This document shows, one piece after another, positions 13,571-26,440 of a DNA stretch of 64,000 bases (the first letter of the stretch is position 1; the number at the start of each line of letters is the position of its first letter). Both the position numbers and the translations under genes were made by a program. Below the pieces are notes generated by a model that worked only from the letters and a program-made list of their open reading frames with translations, did no database searches and had not been told where the DNA came from. Origin of the DNA: Tenrec ecaudatus (taxonomy: Eukaryota; Chordata; Mammalia; Afrosoricida; Tenrecidae); NCBI RefSeq assembly GCF_050624435.1, contig NC_134535.1, forward strand, positions 123,305,731-123,369,730, in the 5' to 3' direction.

Positions 13571-14104
13571 AGACTTTAAGTACAATCAAAAGTAATTCAC
13601 GGTTAAATTTATGTACACAACCAGAAGTTTGGAAGGTACTTAGGTGGTGCAAAAATGACTAGTAGCAAAAGCAAATACAGTTCTACTAAATTGAAAGTTT
13701 AGGTGTTTTCCATAGGTTTTTACCTGAAATCTAGAAAATAGAATCTTTCCAAGGAACCTTTTTGTTTTTTTTCAAGGAATAATTTTGAGGGAAAGTAAAA
13801 AAATAGAGGCAGCTAATGTTGGTATAAAAGCATTTTCTAGATTTGAATCCTAAGAAAATTTACAACTAAAAATACACATTGGTGTCCCAATTGTCAAAAA
13901 AGAACCAGACCTTTGGTTGTCGTCATTATTTGGAATGTCATTGACCTTTATACTTGGTCAGATATATGAAAACAAACATCTAAACAGTCTTAAAAAAATT
14001 AACCTCTCATTTTTCTTTATCCTATTCTCTTTATTAGGTGTTTGTCTGAAATCTATCCTTATCTTATAAGATGTAATTTGTCGTGAATTAGACAGATTTT
14101 AATT

Positions 14105-14341
14105 TTTATTTTGCCTTTAGGTTATTCAGAAATTCATGTCAACTCTAGATGTGTAAATTTTTCTGGATCGCTTTTGATTATTTATTGTGGGGTTCATTGC
14201 ATTGTGGTCAGATATCAAAGCCTGAATAATTTTAATTCTTTGAAAGTGTTAATTTGCTTTTCATGGTCTAATTTTTGCTTATTGTTTCATATATGCTTGG
14301 AAATGAACTATTTTCTATGGTGTTCTAGGTCCACCTATTAG

Positions 14342-14343
<2 letters not shown>
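14105..14343 (-). mobile_element. Old L1 antisense fragment followed by a (TA)n run
   Basis: CATTGCATTGTGGTCAGA, ATATGCTTGGAAATGAA and TTCTAGGTCCACCTATTAGA parallel a familiar antisense L1 stretch. The (TA)n run follows at 14344-14396. Confidence 0.55.

Positions 14344-14396
<53 letters not shown>
14344..14396. repeat. (TA)n microsatellite
   Basis: About 26 uninterrupted TA units. Confidence 0.97.
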
Positions 14397-14399
<3 letters not shown>

Positions 14400-14514
14400 C
14401 TTTATACATATAACATGCATGCATCTCTTCTATACTCTTACTGAATGGTTGCCTGTTTCTCCTATCAGTTTATCAATAACCTAATTAAATTTTATATTCT
14501 CATCTCATTGTGTA

Positions 14515-14790
14515 AATCTGCTGCACAAGACCTCTCTCGAAAAGCAAGAATATGACTTTGAAGACTAATGTGCATCTTATCCAAAGATGATTTTCAATAG
14601 CCTCATATGCATGTGAAATTTAGACATCGGAGGGGGAAAAAAAGAAGGTTAAGACATTGAATAAAGAAGATGAAACAAGATTCCATGTGTTTGAATTGTG
14701 CTGCTGTAGAATAAGGGAAGTACCATGCACTGCCAAAAGGATAAACAAATCTGTGTGGGAAAAACAGTGTTTCATTCTGTTGTTCATCTG
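14515..14790 (+). mobile_element. RTE/BovB-like LINE fragment
   Basis: CTGCTGCACAAGACCTCT, CCTCATATGCATGTGAA and TGCCAAAAGGATAAACAAAT match the C-terminal coding segment of the other RTE copies. Confidence 0.75.
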
Positions 14791-15920
14791 GGCACTATGG
14801 GTCAGTACTGACTGAATGGTACCCAACTTCAGCAGTAACTCTCATTGTGGGTTTGTCAGTTTCTCTCTAGAGTCTGCAAATGTTGATCTATTTTCATGTA
14901 ATCGGACACATTTCCTAATCTCTATTTGAACAGCCTGGTTCACAAGGGATGGAAGGTACTAGATTTCTGTCTGCTATATTCCCGCTATGGAGATCATTTA
15001 GATCGCCCGTGTAGAATGCAACATCTACAGGTTTCTTCTTTAGGGACAGCAGTGTTGAGGTGGGTATGTGACCCTGTCTCTCCATCACCATTTCAGTCAC
15101 GATCAGGGCTGAATCATAGATTCTGGCCACAACTATTTCCTGAGCAATTCCTCTTAGGTTTCAACCTGAACAAGGTCCGTGCTTTATGTGTTATAAGACC
15201 TCTCTGGCTGGCTGTTCAAATTTTGATGTTATAATCAAAATAAAAACAATTTCTTCGAAATCCAGTTCAGCTGTCTGAACATGCAATGTCAAGGCATCCC
15301 AAGGTTTGTAATGAACTTAATTGGACAAGAGACTACTGCCCATACCAGCTGGCTGGCACACGGCCAACTCCTAAGAAGGCTCTCTCTCCTCTTTAGATGG
15401 GTTTTGCAAAGTTCAAAATTGTGGGGAAGAAATGAGTCATTGCTCTGCTCGGGGCTTTTTGTCCAGAAGCGTCCTGAGCAAATATTACTCTGGAACACTG
15501 TTAAACCCAGGATTGTCACGATAAGCTCGTTAATACTTTGGTGGCTTTAAAAGTTCCTGGAAAAAATGGAATTAAAAGACAACAAAGTTCCCATGAACTC
15601 TGAAATCCCTATCTTCACGTGTAATCAGATTTTCCATCAAGGTTAATAATGGTGATGGGGATGTTGGCTATGGTAAGAAAAATAGAGGTGAAATTTCTGG
15701 ATGCTTATTCTGTGGCAGGTGTGACTTGAGTAATTTATATGCATTGAAAGGATTTTAATACATTTAATGTATAGCAACTTATAGCCTTATCTTTCATCTC
15801 TGTGCTTCTTGTACACAATTGGCCTTTTCAATGTCGACACATACACATACAGAAATACACACAAAGGTATTTTGAAATTACAAGATTTTGTGTAATTTCC
15901 GATAACCTATTAACAGCAGA
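14791..15920. other. No recognised gene
   Basis: Frames at 14926-15234 and 15281-15550 look random; no splice-flanked exon or domain was found. Confidence 0.45.
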
Positions 15921-16130
15921 AGGAGCCCTGGTAGTGTAGTGGGTCATGAATTGAGCTGCGTACCAAAAGAAAAGGTCAACAGTTCGAAACCACCAGCTGT
16001 TCCACAGGAAAGAGATGACGCTTTTTATTCCTCTAACAATGTACGGCCTTGGAAACTCACAGGGGTGGTTCTACTGTGTCCTGTAGGGTGACTGTGAGTG
16101 GGAATTGAGTCAGTGGCAGCGACTTGAGAA
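15921..16130 (+). repeat. tRNA-derived SINE (AfroSINE type), complete
   Basis: AGGAGCCCTGGTAGTGTAGT, GTTCGAAACCACCAGCTGTT, TTGGAAACTCACAGGGG and TGTGTCCTGTAGGGTGA span the whole consensus. Confidence 0.87.
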
Positions 16131-16934
16131 GGCCTCCATATTAGAGTTCCCTTCAAAGAGCTCTCTTACTAATCCAATACACTAGTCTTGTACCAGTGCA
16201 AGGCTTCCCTATTGTTAGCAGTGAGGAGAAGAAACTCAGTAAAGCAAGGTGCATTTGCATGTCATCCTCCTACGAATCCCCACAACGTGTAAAACATTAA
16301 AGGGAAATCTGGAAGGATATACTCAGCGAGGTTCTTGGTGATTTTTTAAATTGCTTTTTCATAGTACTTTCCTTTCTGAACACTTTAGATAAGGAACGTA
16401 AGATTCAGACTCAGTATTCCTAAATTGCTGATCTGATATCTGTGTATGCAAACATTTTATAGTTGAGATTATGTCCTCAATTTCTCATTTCATAGAGCGT
16501 ATCAATTTTTACTCCTGGGAAATTTATGTACAGTTTAAAATACATTCTGATGTTATGTGATTTATGGTTTAAATTGTACAAAATCTGCTCTCTACCCATG
16601 GCATAATCATTGAATAGGAATTGAGAAAATTCACATTTCCCAGCCTCCTTTGCATGTAGGTGTGGCTTTGTGACTAAATTTCTACACATGAAATTTAAAT
16701 GAAAAGGATGTGTGTCACTTTCTATTCTAAACTTTACAGTACTAACCTTATTTTTTATATGAGGTCTTCTCTTTTCCTATAGGAAAGCGGGGTTCCTTGG
16801 GGACATGATGTGGAAACCAATAATGTTTCTAGGAGTAGCAAATACGTTTTTATAATCCTATATGCTCGTTTGAGGATTGATGACCAATAAAGAAAAGCAA
16901 ATCTTCAGAGAAACTAGCTTGTCTGAATAAAAAT

Positions 16935-17735
16935 GTGGCATCAGGATTAGAGAGGAAGGCTTATTAACAACCTGCGATCTGCAGATGACACAAGCTTGCT
17001 TGCTGACAGTGAGGAGGACTTGAAGCACTTGCTGATGAAGATCAAGGACTGCAGCCTTCAGAATGGACTACACCTCGATGTACGGAAGAACAAAATACTC
17101 ATAACTGGGCCGATAGGTAACATCTTGATAAATGGAGAAAAAGTTGAGGTCAAGGATCTTGTCTTGCTTGGATCGGCGCAATGCTCACGGAAGCAGCGGT
17201 CCAGAGATCGGAAGGCGAGGGAAAAGGAGCACATCTTCGGCAGGAGGCCTCTTTACAACGCTGAACAGCAAAGATGTTCCTTTGGGCACGAAGGTGCGCT
17301 TGAGCAAAGCCTGGTCTTCGCAGTTGCCTCATATGGGTGTGAAAGAAGGACATCAAATAAAGAAGACATAGAAGAATTGATGCTTTTGAATTGCTGTTCT
17401 GAAGAAGAATATGGAAAGTAGCAGGGTCTGCTAAAAGGACAAACAGATCCATCTTGGAAGGAAGAAGCCCCCAGGGCTCCTCAGAGGCAAGGCTAGCAGA
17501 CTTCTTACCTACTGTGGGCAGGCTGTCGGGAGAGACCAGTCCCTGGGGAAGGACCCGGATTTGGGAAAGGGGAGGGCGCTGAAAAGGAAGAAGATCCTCC
17601 AGGAGTGGGATGGACACGGTGGCCCCAACAAGGGGCTCAAGCGCAGGGACAGCAGTGGGTGGGGGCGTGGGCAGTAGTGCTTTGTTCTGCTGCGCACCAG
17701 GTCAAAACCGACCCGAGGGCATCTGTCAACAAAGA
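16935..17735 (+). mobile_element. RTE/BovB-like LINE fragment, C-terminal RT part to 3' end
   Basis: An open piece of 141 codons covers the end of the RT domain (ADDTSLLADSEEDLKHLLMK; the Tyr before ADD is Ser) and ends with CGACCCGAGGGCATCTGTCAACAA. Confidence 0.85.
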
Positions 17736-17797
17736 AATCTCGATGTTGTAAACCATCGTGTTTGGGGCCCTCTTTTTACATCACCTAAATCTTCATC

Positions 17798-17992
17798 CGC
17801 GGTTCTCGACCTGTGGGTCGCGACCCCTTTGGGGGCGGAACGACCCTTTTGCTGTGGTCGTCTGATTCATAACAGTAGCAAAATGACAGCAATGAAGTAG
17901 CGATGAAATGATTTTATGGTTGGGGGAGGGGTCCCAGCAACATGAAGTCCTGTATTAAAGGGTCGTGGCATTAGGAAGGTTGAGAACCACTG
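17798..17992 (+). mobile_element. SPIN-type short hAT element
   Basis: It runs from GCGGTTCTCGACCTGTGGGT to GGTTGAGAACCACTG, with the GTCGCGACCCCTTTGGGGG block, in opposite orientation to the copy 270 bp downstream. No convincing 8-bp duplication is left. Confidence 0.87.
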
Positions 17993-18121
17993 GTCTATAT
18001 CCTAATTATAGTATATATATGGAACTTTTAAAACAGTTTGCAACCATGAAAATGATTTGTTAATTTATACATTCACATTTCTACTGCTCAGTTTCTATAT
18101 GCCCTCTGGCAAAACCTGAAG

Positions 18122-18515
18122 CGAGCCCAGGTGGTACAGTGGTTACGGGGTCTGCTAACCACCAGCCAGCACTGTGAAACCACGAGCAGCTGCCCAGCGG
18201 AAACACGAAGCTCTTTTATCCCATACAGACTAGTGGTCTGAGAGACGGTTCTACCATCTACTATAATCAGAACTTCTCAGCCTTCCTAATGCCGCGACCC
18301 TTTCATAGTGCCTCATATTGTGGCGACCCGTCCCCCAACCATAAAATTATTACTTCATAATTGTCATTTTGCTACGTTTATGAATTGGGCGACCCCTGTG
18401 AAAGGGTCGTTCGACCCCCAAAGGGGTCAGACCCACAGGTTGAGAACCGCTGACTATAGGGTCACTGTGAGTCAGAATCAATTCAAAGACAGTGAGCATC
18501 GGACCTGTGCACGAC
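18122..18515 (+). repeat. tRNA-derived SINE split by a SPIN element
   Basis: GCGAGCCCAGGTGGTACAGT to ACGGTTCTACC lies left of the SPIN at 18268, and TATAGGGTCACTGTGAGTCA lies right of it at 18456. Confidence 0.87.
18268..18452 (-). mobile_element. SPIN-type short hAT element nested in a SINE
   Basis: The ends resemble CAG..TTCTCA and TGAGAACCGCTG, with the internal CATAAAATTATT and GGGTCGTTCGACCCC blocks typical of these elements. It interrupts an AfroSINE copy (18122-18259 and 18461-18515). The flanking 8-mers are ACTATAAT and ACTATAGG (6 of 8 identical), the length expected for hAT. Confidence 0.88.
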
Positions 18516-19059
18516 CTCTTTGAAGCACTTTTCATGGTAAATAGAATTCTGATGGGGGGAGCGGGAGACACATACACACTAAATCCACATGACCACAGGC
18601 CTACAGTAATATAAAATCAAGCATAATAGACTTTAAAAAATGGCTCTATTTTTGCAGTTGGTTTTCCTTAATGTGACCCCTATTTCACACAATTAAATTA
18701 TTGAAACCTGTATATAAGTTTATGAGAATTTAATTTTGTTGTTTAAAACAAATTTTTTAAAGAGAGTATTAGAAAATGTGAAGATCAAGAAAACTTCCAA
18801 GAAGTTTTTTGGTAAATTGAATTCTATAATCGAACAAAGATTACAATTGACTTAACCTATCAAAGAAATATTCATTCCAAATGCTATGATCAGACACGGG
18901 TATGGGAAAGTTAAGACTAGTTTGAAAACATTTTTAAAAAATTAAATTAGACATCATCCTATCTGAAGCATTAACCACAGATATACCTTCTACTTAATTC
19001 CTTCTCTGTCCACAAGAGGGGGCAAGTGATCTGTCATTTTTCTTTACTCTTCTAGCTCC

Positions 19060-19147
19060 AGGATTGAAGGTGTCACTGGGCAGTTCCACTCCATTCTGTA
19101 AGGGTCACTCTGAGGCAGAATCCACTTCCTGGCAGTGAGTCCAGAGA
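19060..19147 (+). repeat. SINE 3' fragment
   Basis: GGGCAGTTCCACTCCATTCT, AGGGTCACTCTGAGGCAGAA and TGGCAGTGAGTCC. Confidence 0.65.
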
Positions 19148-19364
19148 TAAATCTTTGTCACAGTGTGAATTGATCTTGAACACACAACAACCATGAAGCA
19201 GTCCTGCCAAAAGAATTGTAAATTCATTATGTATCTGATTAAATCCCCAAATACATCTACCAATTTATAGAAAATATATACAGAAAAAAATCATGTCAAA
19301 TTAAACTACAACATGAAATAAGAAATCCAGGTCGTTGCAAATCCTACAGAAACAATCCCTCAAA

Positions 19365-19547
19365 CCAAAGTCAAATTTACTGCCGTTGAGTCAATTCTAA
19401 CCCACAGGGACCCATGAGGACAGATAGAACTGCCCGTGTGGGTTTCAGAAACGGTTTCTTTTTCCATCAGAGCAGCTGGTGGATTCAAACTTCTGGCCCT
19501 GTGGTGAGCAACTCCACACACAACCCACTACACCACCAAGTCTCCTA
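19365..19547 (-). repeat. tRNA-derived SINE, complete
   Basis: TGCCGTTGAGTCAATTCTAA, GAACTGCCCGTGTGGGTTTC, AGAGCAGCTGGTGGATTCAA and CACTACACCACCAAGTCTCC. Confidence 0.85.
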
Positions 19548-19571
19548 CATGACCCTTGCTCTTGACAGATA

Positions 19572-19729
19572 AGTAGGTAGGTAGGTAGGTAGGTAGGTAG
19601 GTAGGTAGGTAGGTAGGTAGGTAGGTAGGTAGGTAGGTAGGTAGGTAGGTAGGAAGGAAAGAAGGAAGGAAGGAAGGAAGGAAGGAAGGAAGGAAGGAAG
19701 GAAGGAAGGAAGGAAGGAAGGAAGGAAGA
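19572..19729. repeat. (GGTA)n-(GGAA)n compound microsatellite
   Basis: About 80 bp of GTAG units followed by about 78 bp of GAAG units. Confidence 0.97.
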
Positions 19730-20904
19730 TAGATGGATATATATTGGGTACCCAGTTACCACTACTTGATGCTCTGAAAGGGATCCCATTAGGAGATCCT
19801 GGATAAAGAAGGAAGGAAATGTGGGGGGGGGACCCAAAATCATGTAAAAGACCAGGCTTACTGATGTGATAGGGACTGATGGGACTTCAAGGACTATAGC
19901 CCTTAGACATTGTCCATCAAGCCTGGACCCCCAACTCACATCGCTCGCTCCACTTTCAGTCTAGCAGTAGACAGACGTGTAAGGTCAAAGTAACAACAGG
20001 AAGGTACACACCCATTAGGGCAGTCAACTCTAACAGGCACGTGGGCATTGGGGAGGCGGGCGTGGCAGAAGGCAGGAAGGGATGGAAAATGATGGATGTA
20101 TGGGAAGTGTAAACACAGGGACCAGTGAGGAGAGCGCTGTCCCATTCTGGGGATCTCCATCCCTGACCCAAAACAAAATGTGTTTGAATTGTTGAGTGGA
20201 AAACTGAATTGTTCTGCAAACTTTCACCTAAATCACAATTTAAAAGATTCACAAAGAAAATGAAAGATCAAGTAACACACTGTAGCTTCAAAGAGGCGTA
20301 TCAAAAAAAATTTTTTTAGGGTAAAACTGAATTGAGAAAGCAATGACCCACAGATGTCAAATTAGTGTTGTCCTCGGGAGGAAGAGAGAGTAAACCGGAG
20401 ACAATATCTCGAAGGGTCTGAAATGAATGGTAAGGATCTTTCCTCTGACAAACCTGATGATTACAAGGGTGTTTAAAATAATTCATTTCATGTACATGCC
20501 TGTATATATGTTTGGTAAGATGTTCTGTGTTTATGCTACACCTCAGATCACTTTGCTGAGCGCATCCAAAGTTACCGCGCCCATCCTCTTTTGCCCCCTT
20601 CTTGGCAGCAGTTTGCACTCAGTTCATTGATCTGGATAAATCCTTGGATAAACTGGTCTGATTTTCTCTAGAATGTCCTTTCGAAACACAATGCATTTAT
20701 TTTATACATGATCTCTCTGATCAGAGGTTTGAAATTCTGTCGAAAATGATCCGTTGGGCCATGGCCTGCCCTGTGCGTCTTGTCTTGCAGGAATTGGTGA
20801 GATCAAGTAGTAACTTAAAACCCACACCAAAGGACTGAGTGGCTTGCATTCCACTGAGGGAGTTGGTTGGTTCATGGTCCTCAGAGAAGAGGAAAACTCA
20901 GAAA
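19730..20904. other. No recognised gene
   Basis: Several short minus-strand frames (19936-20252) overlap each other without domain similarity. Confidence 0.45.
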
Positions 20905-21120
20905 AAGAAAAACACAAACTCTCTGCCATTGAGTGGAGTTGGCTGCATAGTAACCCTGTAGGACAGACTCGAACTGCCCCTAGGGGGCATGTGAGACCAT
21001 CCCTCTTGACAGGAGTAGAAAGCCTCCTCTAGTCTCCCACTAGGTGCCTGCTGGTTTTAAATTGCTGACCTTTTGTGTTAGCAACTCAATGCATAACCAC
21101 TACACCACCAGGGTTCCCAC
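20905..21120 (-). repeat. tRNA-derived SINE, complete
   Basis: CTCTGCCATTGAGTGGAGTT, TAACCCTGTAGGACAGACTC, CAGGAGTAGAAAGCCTCCTC and CCACTACACCACCAGGGTTC. Confidence 0.87.
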
Positions 21121-22179
21121 AGAGAAGGCTATACCTTAAGAAGGCCACAAGAGGGAGAAGAAGCAGGGGCCTCCCAAAAGAGTTGTAAGACAGGTCAAAG
21201 GTTGCCACCCTGAAGACAGCCAAAAGCCTGGGAGGGACCAGAGTCAGCAGTGAGAGCAGAAAGCTGCTGGAAGAACAGCAGCCGAGCAAGTGCTACACTG
21301 GCTAGGAGCTGGACAGATTAGGAGCTGGACAGACAGACAGACAGGTAAAAAGCGAAAGCGAGGGAGGCGGAAGGCAGACAGGCATGCAGGGCCGTGAGGG
21401 GGTGGGCACAGTGAGGCAGGATACATGCAGGGCAGAGATAGGCCTTCACTTTAGACGAGCATCCTGAAAGGAAACTGTCTTGATGGACAAATTGCATCCT
21501 GTTTCCTGAACTGTAGCCTGCTGTTCTCAATTTGTAGCATATTCTCAACTGCCCCTTGAGTTGTATCCCTCATTAAAAAAATAATATTAAAATTTAACTG
21601 TGAGTGCAACCTGTGAGCTTTCTGAGACAAGGCAGTGAATAAAACTTAACCAGGGAAATAAAAGTACTAAGGGGTAGAGGAGTGGTTACCATCAGAAATT
21701 ATGGACTTGAGTCAACAGCTTGGACAAGTAGAAATCTGGGGTCTCTTAAAATCCTCTGCCGCATAGAAACCAGTTTCGTGCTGATTCTAATTAATAATAT
21801 TATAACCACTCCACTTATCAGTATGATTTTGCTGTAAAGATTAAATCTTTATGGGGAATTGTGGCATTATTCAAAACAGAGGATGGCTACATCAAATCAC
21901 ATAGTGAAGGTGACTACAGAATTTCATACCTGTCAAATTCCATCCCTACATGATAGTCAAACCACTTAGAAGCATGTAGCCTGGACAAATCGATATATGT
22001 ATCGATCACAGTCACCATTAGTCTCACACCACTTCAGTGTTACTTATTGATGGATATGCAAACCAGATGTGCTCATACAGATCTAATGATAGCTGTCCTG
22101 GGCTTTATATATTAATGAGCTATAATGAGATAGATATCCTAGATATTTTATATTAATGAGATATAATGATCGATATCCT
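21121..22179. other. Unassigned, possibly an old LTR-like block at its left
   Basis: Purine-rich start with GACAGACAGACAG near 21328, then TTGAGTTGTATCCCTCATTAAAA near 21560, loosely LTR-like. No terminal repeats were found. Confidence 0.3.
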
Positions 22180-24500
22180 AGGCATTAGTGAGCTGATATG
22201 AACTGGTATTGGTCATTTTGAATCTGAAAATCATTCCGTTTACTATGCTTGGAATGACATAATTGAGAAGAATGACTTTGTCTTCATAAAAAAGGACCAT
22301 TCAAGGTCTATTCTGAAGAACAATGCTGCGTATGATAGGACTATAACTATCTGCATATAAGGAAACCCAATCAATATAAATATGATTCAAATTTATGCAC
22401 CAACCACTAAAGCTAATGATGCAGAAATTGAGAAATTCTACCAACATTTCCTATCAGAAATTGACCAAACATACAATCAACATGCATTAATAATTACTGG
22501 TGGTGGGATTGCAAAAGTTGGAAACAAAGAGGAAGGAACAGTAGTTGGAAAATATGCTATTAGTGATAAGAGACAAACTATGGCCTTGAGCCTATCCCAC
22601 TTGAATTTCAATGACCTCTCAAGAACAAATTTGACACATGGAATCCTAATGATGAAAGACCCCGATGAGCTGTGAGAGGACATTCACATATCCTTCATGA
22701 AGAGAGGTAAAGGTCATCAAAAAGACAGGAAAGAAAGGATGAAAGTGGATGTCAGAAGAGATTCTGAAACGTGCTTTAAACCATAGAATAGCTAAGTCAA
22801 GTGGAAGAAATGACGAAGTTAGAGTTGAATGGAACATTTCCAAAGGCAGCTTGGGAGGGCAAAGTATCATGATCAAGACCTGGAGCTAGAAAGCCAAAAA
22901 GACGAACACACTCAGCGTATCTGTAAACTGAAAGAAGTCCAGAGAGAATTCAAGCCTCGAGTTACTATCTTTAAAGATTCTCTTGCCAAAATATTGAATA
23001 ATACAGGAATCATCAAAAGAAGGTGGAAAAAAAACACACAGATCATGCATACCAAAAATAACTAGTTAACATTCGCCCACTTCAGAAAGTAGCAAGAACC
23101 AATGATGTTGAAGGAAGGGGTTCAAGCTGCATTGGAAACATTAGCCAAAAGCAAGGCTCCAGGAGTTGATGGAGCACACACTGAAATGTTTCAGCAGACT
23201 GATGAAGCATGGCGAGCTCTCACTCATCTATGTCAGGAAGATAGCTATGTAGCCAACTGACTGGAGGATATCCACATTTGTACCTATTCCAAAGAAAGGT
23301 GAACCAACAGAAAGGTCAAATTCTAGAACAGTACGTTGATATTACGTGCAAGTAAAATTTGGCTGAAGATCATCCATCAATGGTTGCAGCAGTACATTGA
23401 CAGGGAATGGCCAGAGGTTCAGGCTGGATTCAGAAGAGGACATAGAAAAGTGATAGCATTGCTGATGTCAGATGGATCTTGGCTGAAAGCAGAGAACACC
23501 GGAAATCTGTTTACTTGTGTTTTATTGACTATGCCAAGGCTTTCGAATGTGTGGAGAATAACACACTATGGATGGCCGTAAGAAGAATGAAATTCCAAAA
23601 CACTTCACTGTGCTCAGGAGCAACCTATGCATGGATCAAGAGGCAATTGGGCCAGGCGAACATGGCTACAGTGCATGGTTTAAGAAAAAGACACGTGTGT
23701 GTCAGGGTTGAATCCTCTCATCATATTTAATCAATTGGTATACTGAAAAAAATCAAAATAGCTGGATCACATGAAGAAGGATGTAGCATCAGTATTGGAA
23801 GAAGGCTTATTAACAGCCTGTGATATGCAGATGACATAATCTTGCTTGCTTAAATTTAGGATGACTTGAAGTATTTGCTGATAAAGATCAAGGATTGCAG
23901 TCTTCAGTATTAATTACAACTCAATGTAAAGACTATCAAAATCCTCCTAACTAGATCAATAGATAGCATCACAATCAGTGCTGATGGGAGCAGCCGTCAG
24001 GGATCAAAACAGTGCTTTCGGGTAAAACTGTTATGCAATTTTAAAGTATTGAAAAACAAGGAGTTTCTTTTGAAGGCTAGTGTGCTCCCAACCCAAGTCA
24101 ATTGCCTCATAGGCATGTGACAGTTGAACATTGTAGAGGCAAGACTGAAGACGAATTGAGGCATTTGAATTTTGGCAAAGACTATTGTAAATACGGTGAA
24201 CTGCCAAAAGAAGACACATCTGTCTTGGAAGAAGTACAGCCAGAAAACTCCTCAGAGACAAGGGTGTGCATCTCATGTGCTTTGAGCACATTATCAGGAA
24301 AGACTAGTCCCTGCAAAAGGACAGCAGTGGTAGGAGACAAAGCGGAAGGCCTTGGAAATGGCAAATTGACACAGGGGCTGCAACAATGGACCCAAACTTA
24401 AGGACAATTGTGAGGGATGTGCACGGCAGGTGGCGTTTCATGCTGTTACATAAAGGGCTGCTGAGTCTGAACTGACTCCATGACACCTAACAACAATTAG
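22180..24500 (+). mobile_element. RTE/BovB-like LINE, decayed, endonuclease to 3' end
   Basis: Broken frames in order show an APE-endonuclease part (IQIYAPTTKANDAEIEKFYQ at 22385), a linker, and a reverse transcriptase with VQAGFRRG (23415), FIDYAKAF (about 23519) and an intact YADD motif with IILL (23824-23847), then the C-terminal part and the 3' terminus with ACACCTAACAACAA near 24490. RTE-clade LINEs are abundant in Afrotheria. Many stops and frameshifts; not active. Confidence 0.9.
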
Positions 24501-24679
24501 ATAGTCAATAAATAGAGGGTTTATTGCATGATCTCTACACTGGTACATAAGCTAACTTTTCACTGAGAATTATCAAGAAGTTCTGTTAAGCGTTGGTGCT
24601 AAGTTGATGATACACCTCAGAGTACATAGCAGAATAAAGGTCTCAAATGATGACCAGAATACAAATCTAAGGCATCTCT

Positions 24680-24838
24680 GAGCCCTAGTGGTATACTAGT
24701 TAAACACTGGGCTGCTAGCTTCAAGGTCAGCAGTTCAAACCCACCAGTTACTCTTTGAGAAACATATGAACAGGGTTTTCTACTCCTTTCCTATAGGGTT
24801 GTTATGACTCAGCATATTCTTGATGGCAATGAGTTCTA
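24680..24838 (+). repeat. tRNA-derived SINE
   Basis: GAGCCCTAGTGGTATACTAG, AAGGTCAGCAGTTCAAACCC and CTATAGGGTTGTTATGACTC. Confidence 0.85.
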
Positions 24839-25334
24839 GGGAACATCGATGGGGGGGAGGGGAATCGGAATCGGTGGCAAAAGGACAATAGTGAATAAAG
24901 GGGCCTGAGGCAGGAGTGAGAAGCTGGGGCCCAGGATAAAAAGGAAGAGTGATGGGTTAAAAGCTTTAATTATTTTATTAAAAACTCAATACCAGAAACA
25001 ACTTTATTACTTATGTTCATATTTCATTGTATCTCTAGTATCTAGATCCAAACAAAAACCAAACTCAGTGCAGAAAGCTTTATCATTCGTCCACAGCTTT
25101 GCTGGTCGTTCAAAAGGCTAGCCACGTGCTTAGCACGCTAGGGTTAACCCACAACAAGTGTCTTAGCAGCCAGTCTAGGAACCCACAAAGTCGCAACCTT
25201 GAGAGGGGTGGCCCATTCAGTATATTCAGTGGAATGTTGGACAGAAGAAACAGAGCCCAATTGCTTTACTATTTTTATTTTTCCCTTACTCTTACTGGTT
25301 GTGTTCCTTGTAAACAGCTTTTGAAAAATTATTT

Positions 25335-25485
25335 TCTATTAATCATTTTATTGGGGGCTTGTATGACTCTTATCAAAATCCATGCATACGTCCATTGTGT
25401 CAAGCACACTTATACATTTGTTCCCATCATCATTCTCAAAACATTTGCTTTCTACTTGAGCCCTTGGTAGCAGCTCCTCGTTTTT
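25335..25485 (-). mobile_element. L1 3'-end fragment
   Basis: AATCATTTTATTGGGGGCTT is followed by CATCATTCTCAAAACATTTG and CTACTTGAGCCCTTGG; truncated after about 150 bp. Confidence 0.8.
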
Positions 25486-25619
25486 GTTTTTGTTTTTTCC
25501 AGCTTACTGAAGAGTCCTGTTTCCTTATCCGGTCTGCTATTCTCTATTGACTGATGCATTCAGTCCATTTATATTTCAATGTTAGTATTGATGTATGCGG
25601 GGTTCTTCCTGTCATTTAG

Positions 25620-26440
25620 CTGTGTTTTTATTTTAATAGTTTTACTGGCATATACTTCATATATCATACACTTTAACAATCAATCATATTAAGAAGAATT
25701 ACACAATCATCATCACAATCAATTTCAGAAAATTTTCTTTTTATACTCATTGTCATTAGCTCTTCATTCCCCCACGACCTCCCCTACTATGCCCTTAGGT
25801 TCATCCAGTTAGTCTCCATAGATTTCATATACAGGTATCATAGAAAACACACGGAGGAAGTAAACAACAATGACAAAACAAAAAAGCCGCAGCCAAAGAT
25901 AAAGCATAAAATATTAAAAACTGAAACAACTTCAAAATAGATCAAAAGGAAAATCAAATGGTATGGTGTTGCATTTTAATTTACCTACATCTGACATAAT
26001 AAACTTCCCAGTGCTTTTCATCTGATAGCAAGACTATTCATATCCCTGGCCTAGGGTCAGAGAGGAGTCCCTGGAGGCTTAATCCATGTGGAGTCCCTGC
26101 GAATGGATTTGGGGTTGCCACAGTCATCAATTTAAGCTCTGATGCCATTCCCTCCTTTCCATTTGGGCTCTGTTAGTTACAATCCTTAGGCAGCACAGGC
26201 AGGTGCATTTAGTTATTGTCTCTACGTGGACTTAATCGATGCCTCACTGAAATGCTTTCTTGTTTTAAGATAAGCCCTTTAAGACCCCAGATGCAGTTCT
26301 TTCTGATAACCAGGCATGATCTGGTTTCTTCACCACACTCATATCTCCATTGATCTCTTTATGAGAGTGAGTGGGACTATGTCATAAGAGCTAATTATTT
26401 TTAGATTGGACCTAGAATTAAATGCAAGCCCCCAATCCAT
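25620..26440 (-). mobile_element. Older L1 3' UTR
   Basis: A more diverged relative carries ATAGTTTTACTGGCATATAC at its 3' end and later the AAGACCCCAGATGCAGTTCT and CAGGCATGATCTGG blocks parallel to the younger L1 3' UTR. Confidence 0.65.

Noticed and set aside
19445-19939. 164-codon minus-strand frame with SFLP and TYLP repeats
   Set aside because: Translation of the GGTA/GGAA microsatellite.
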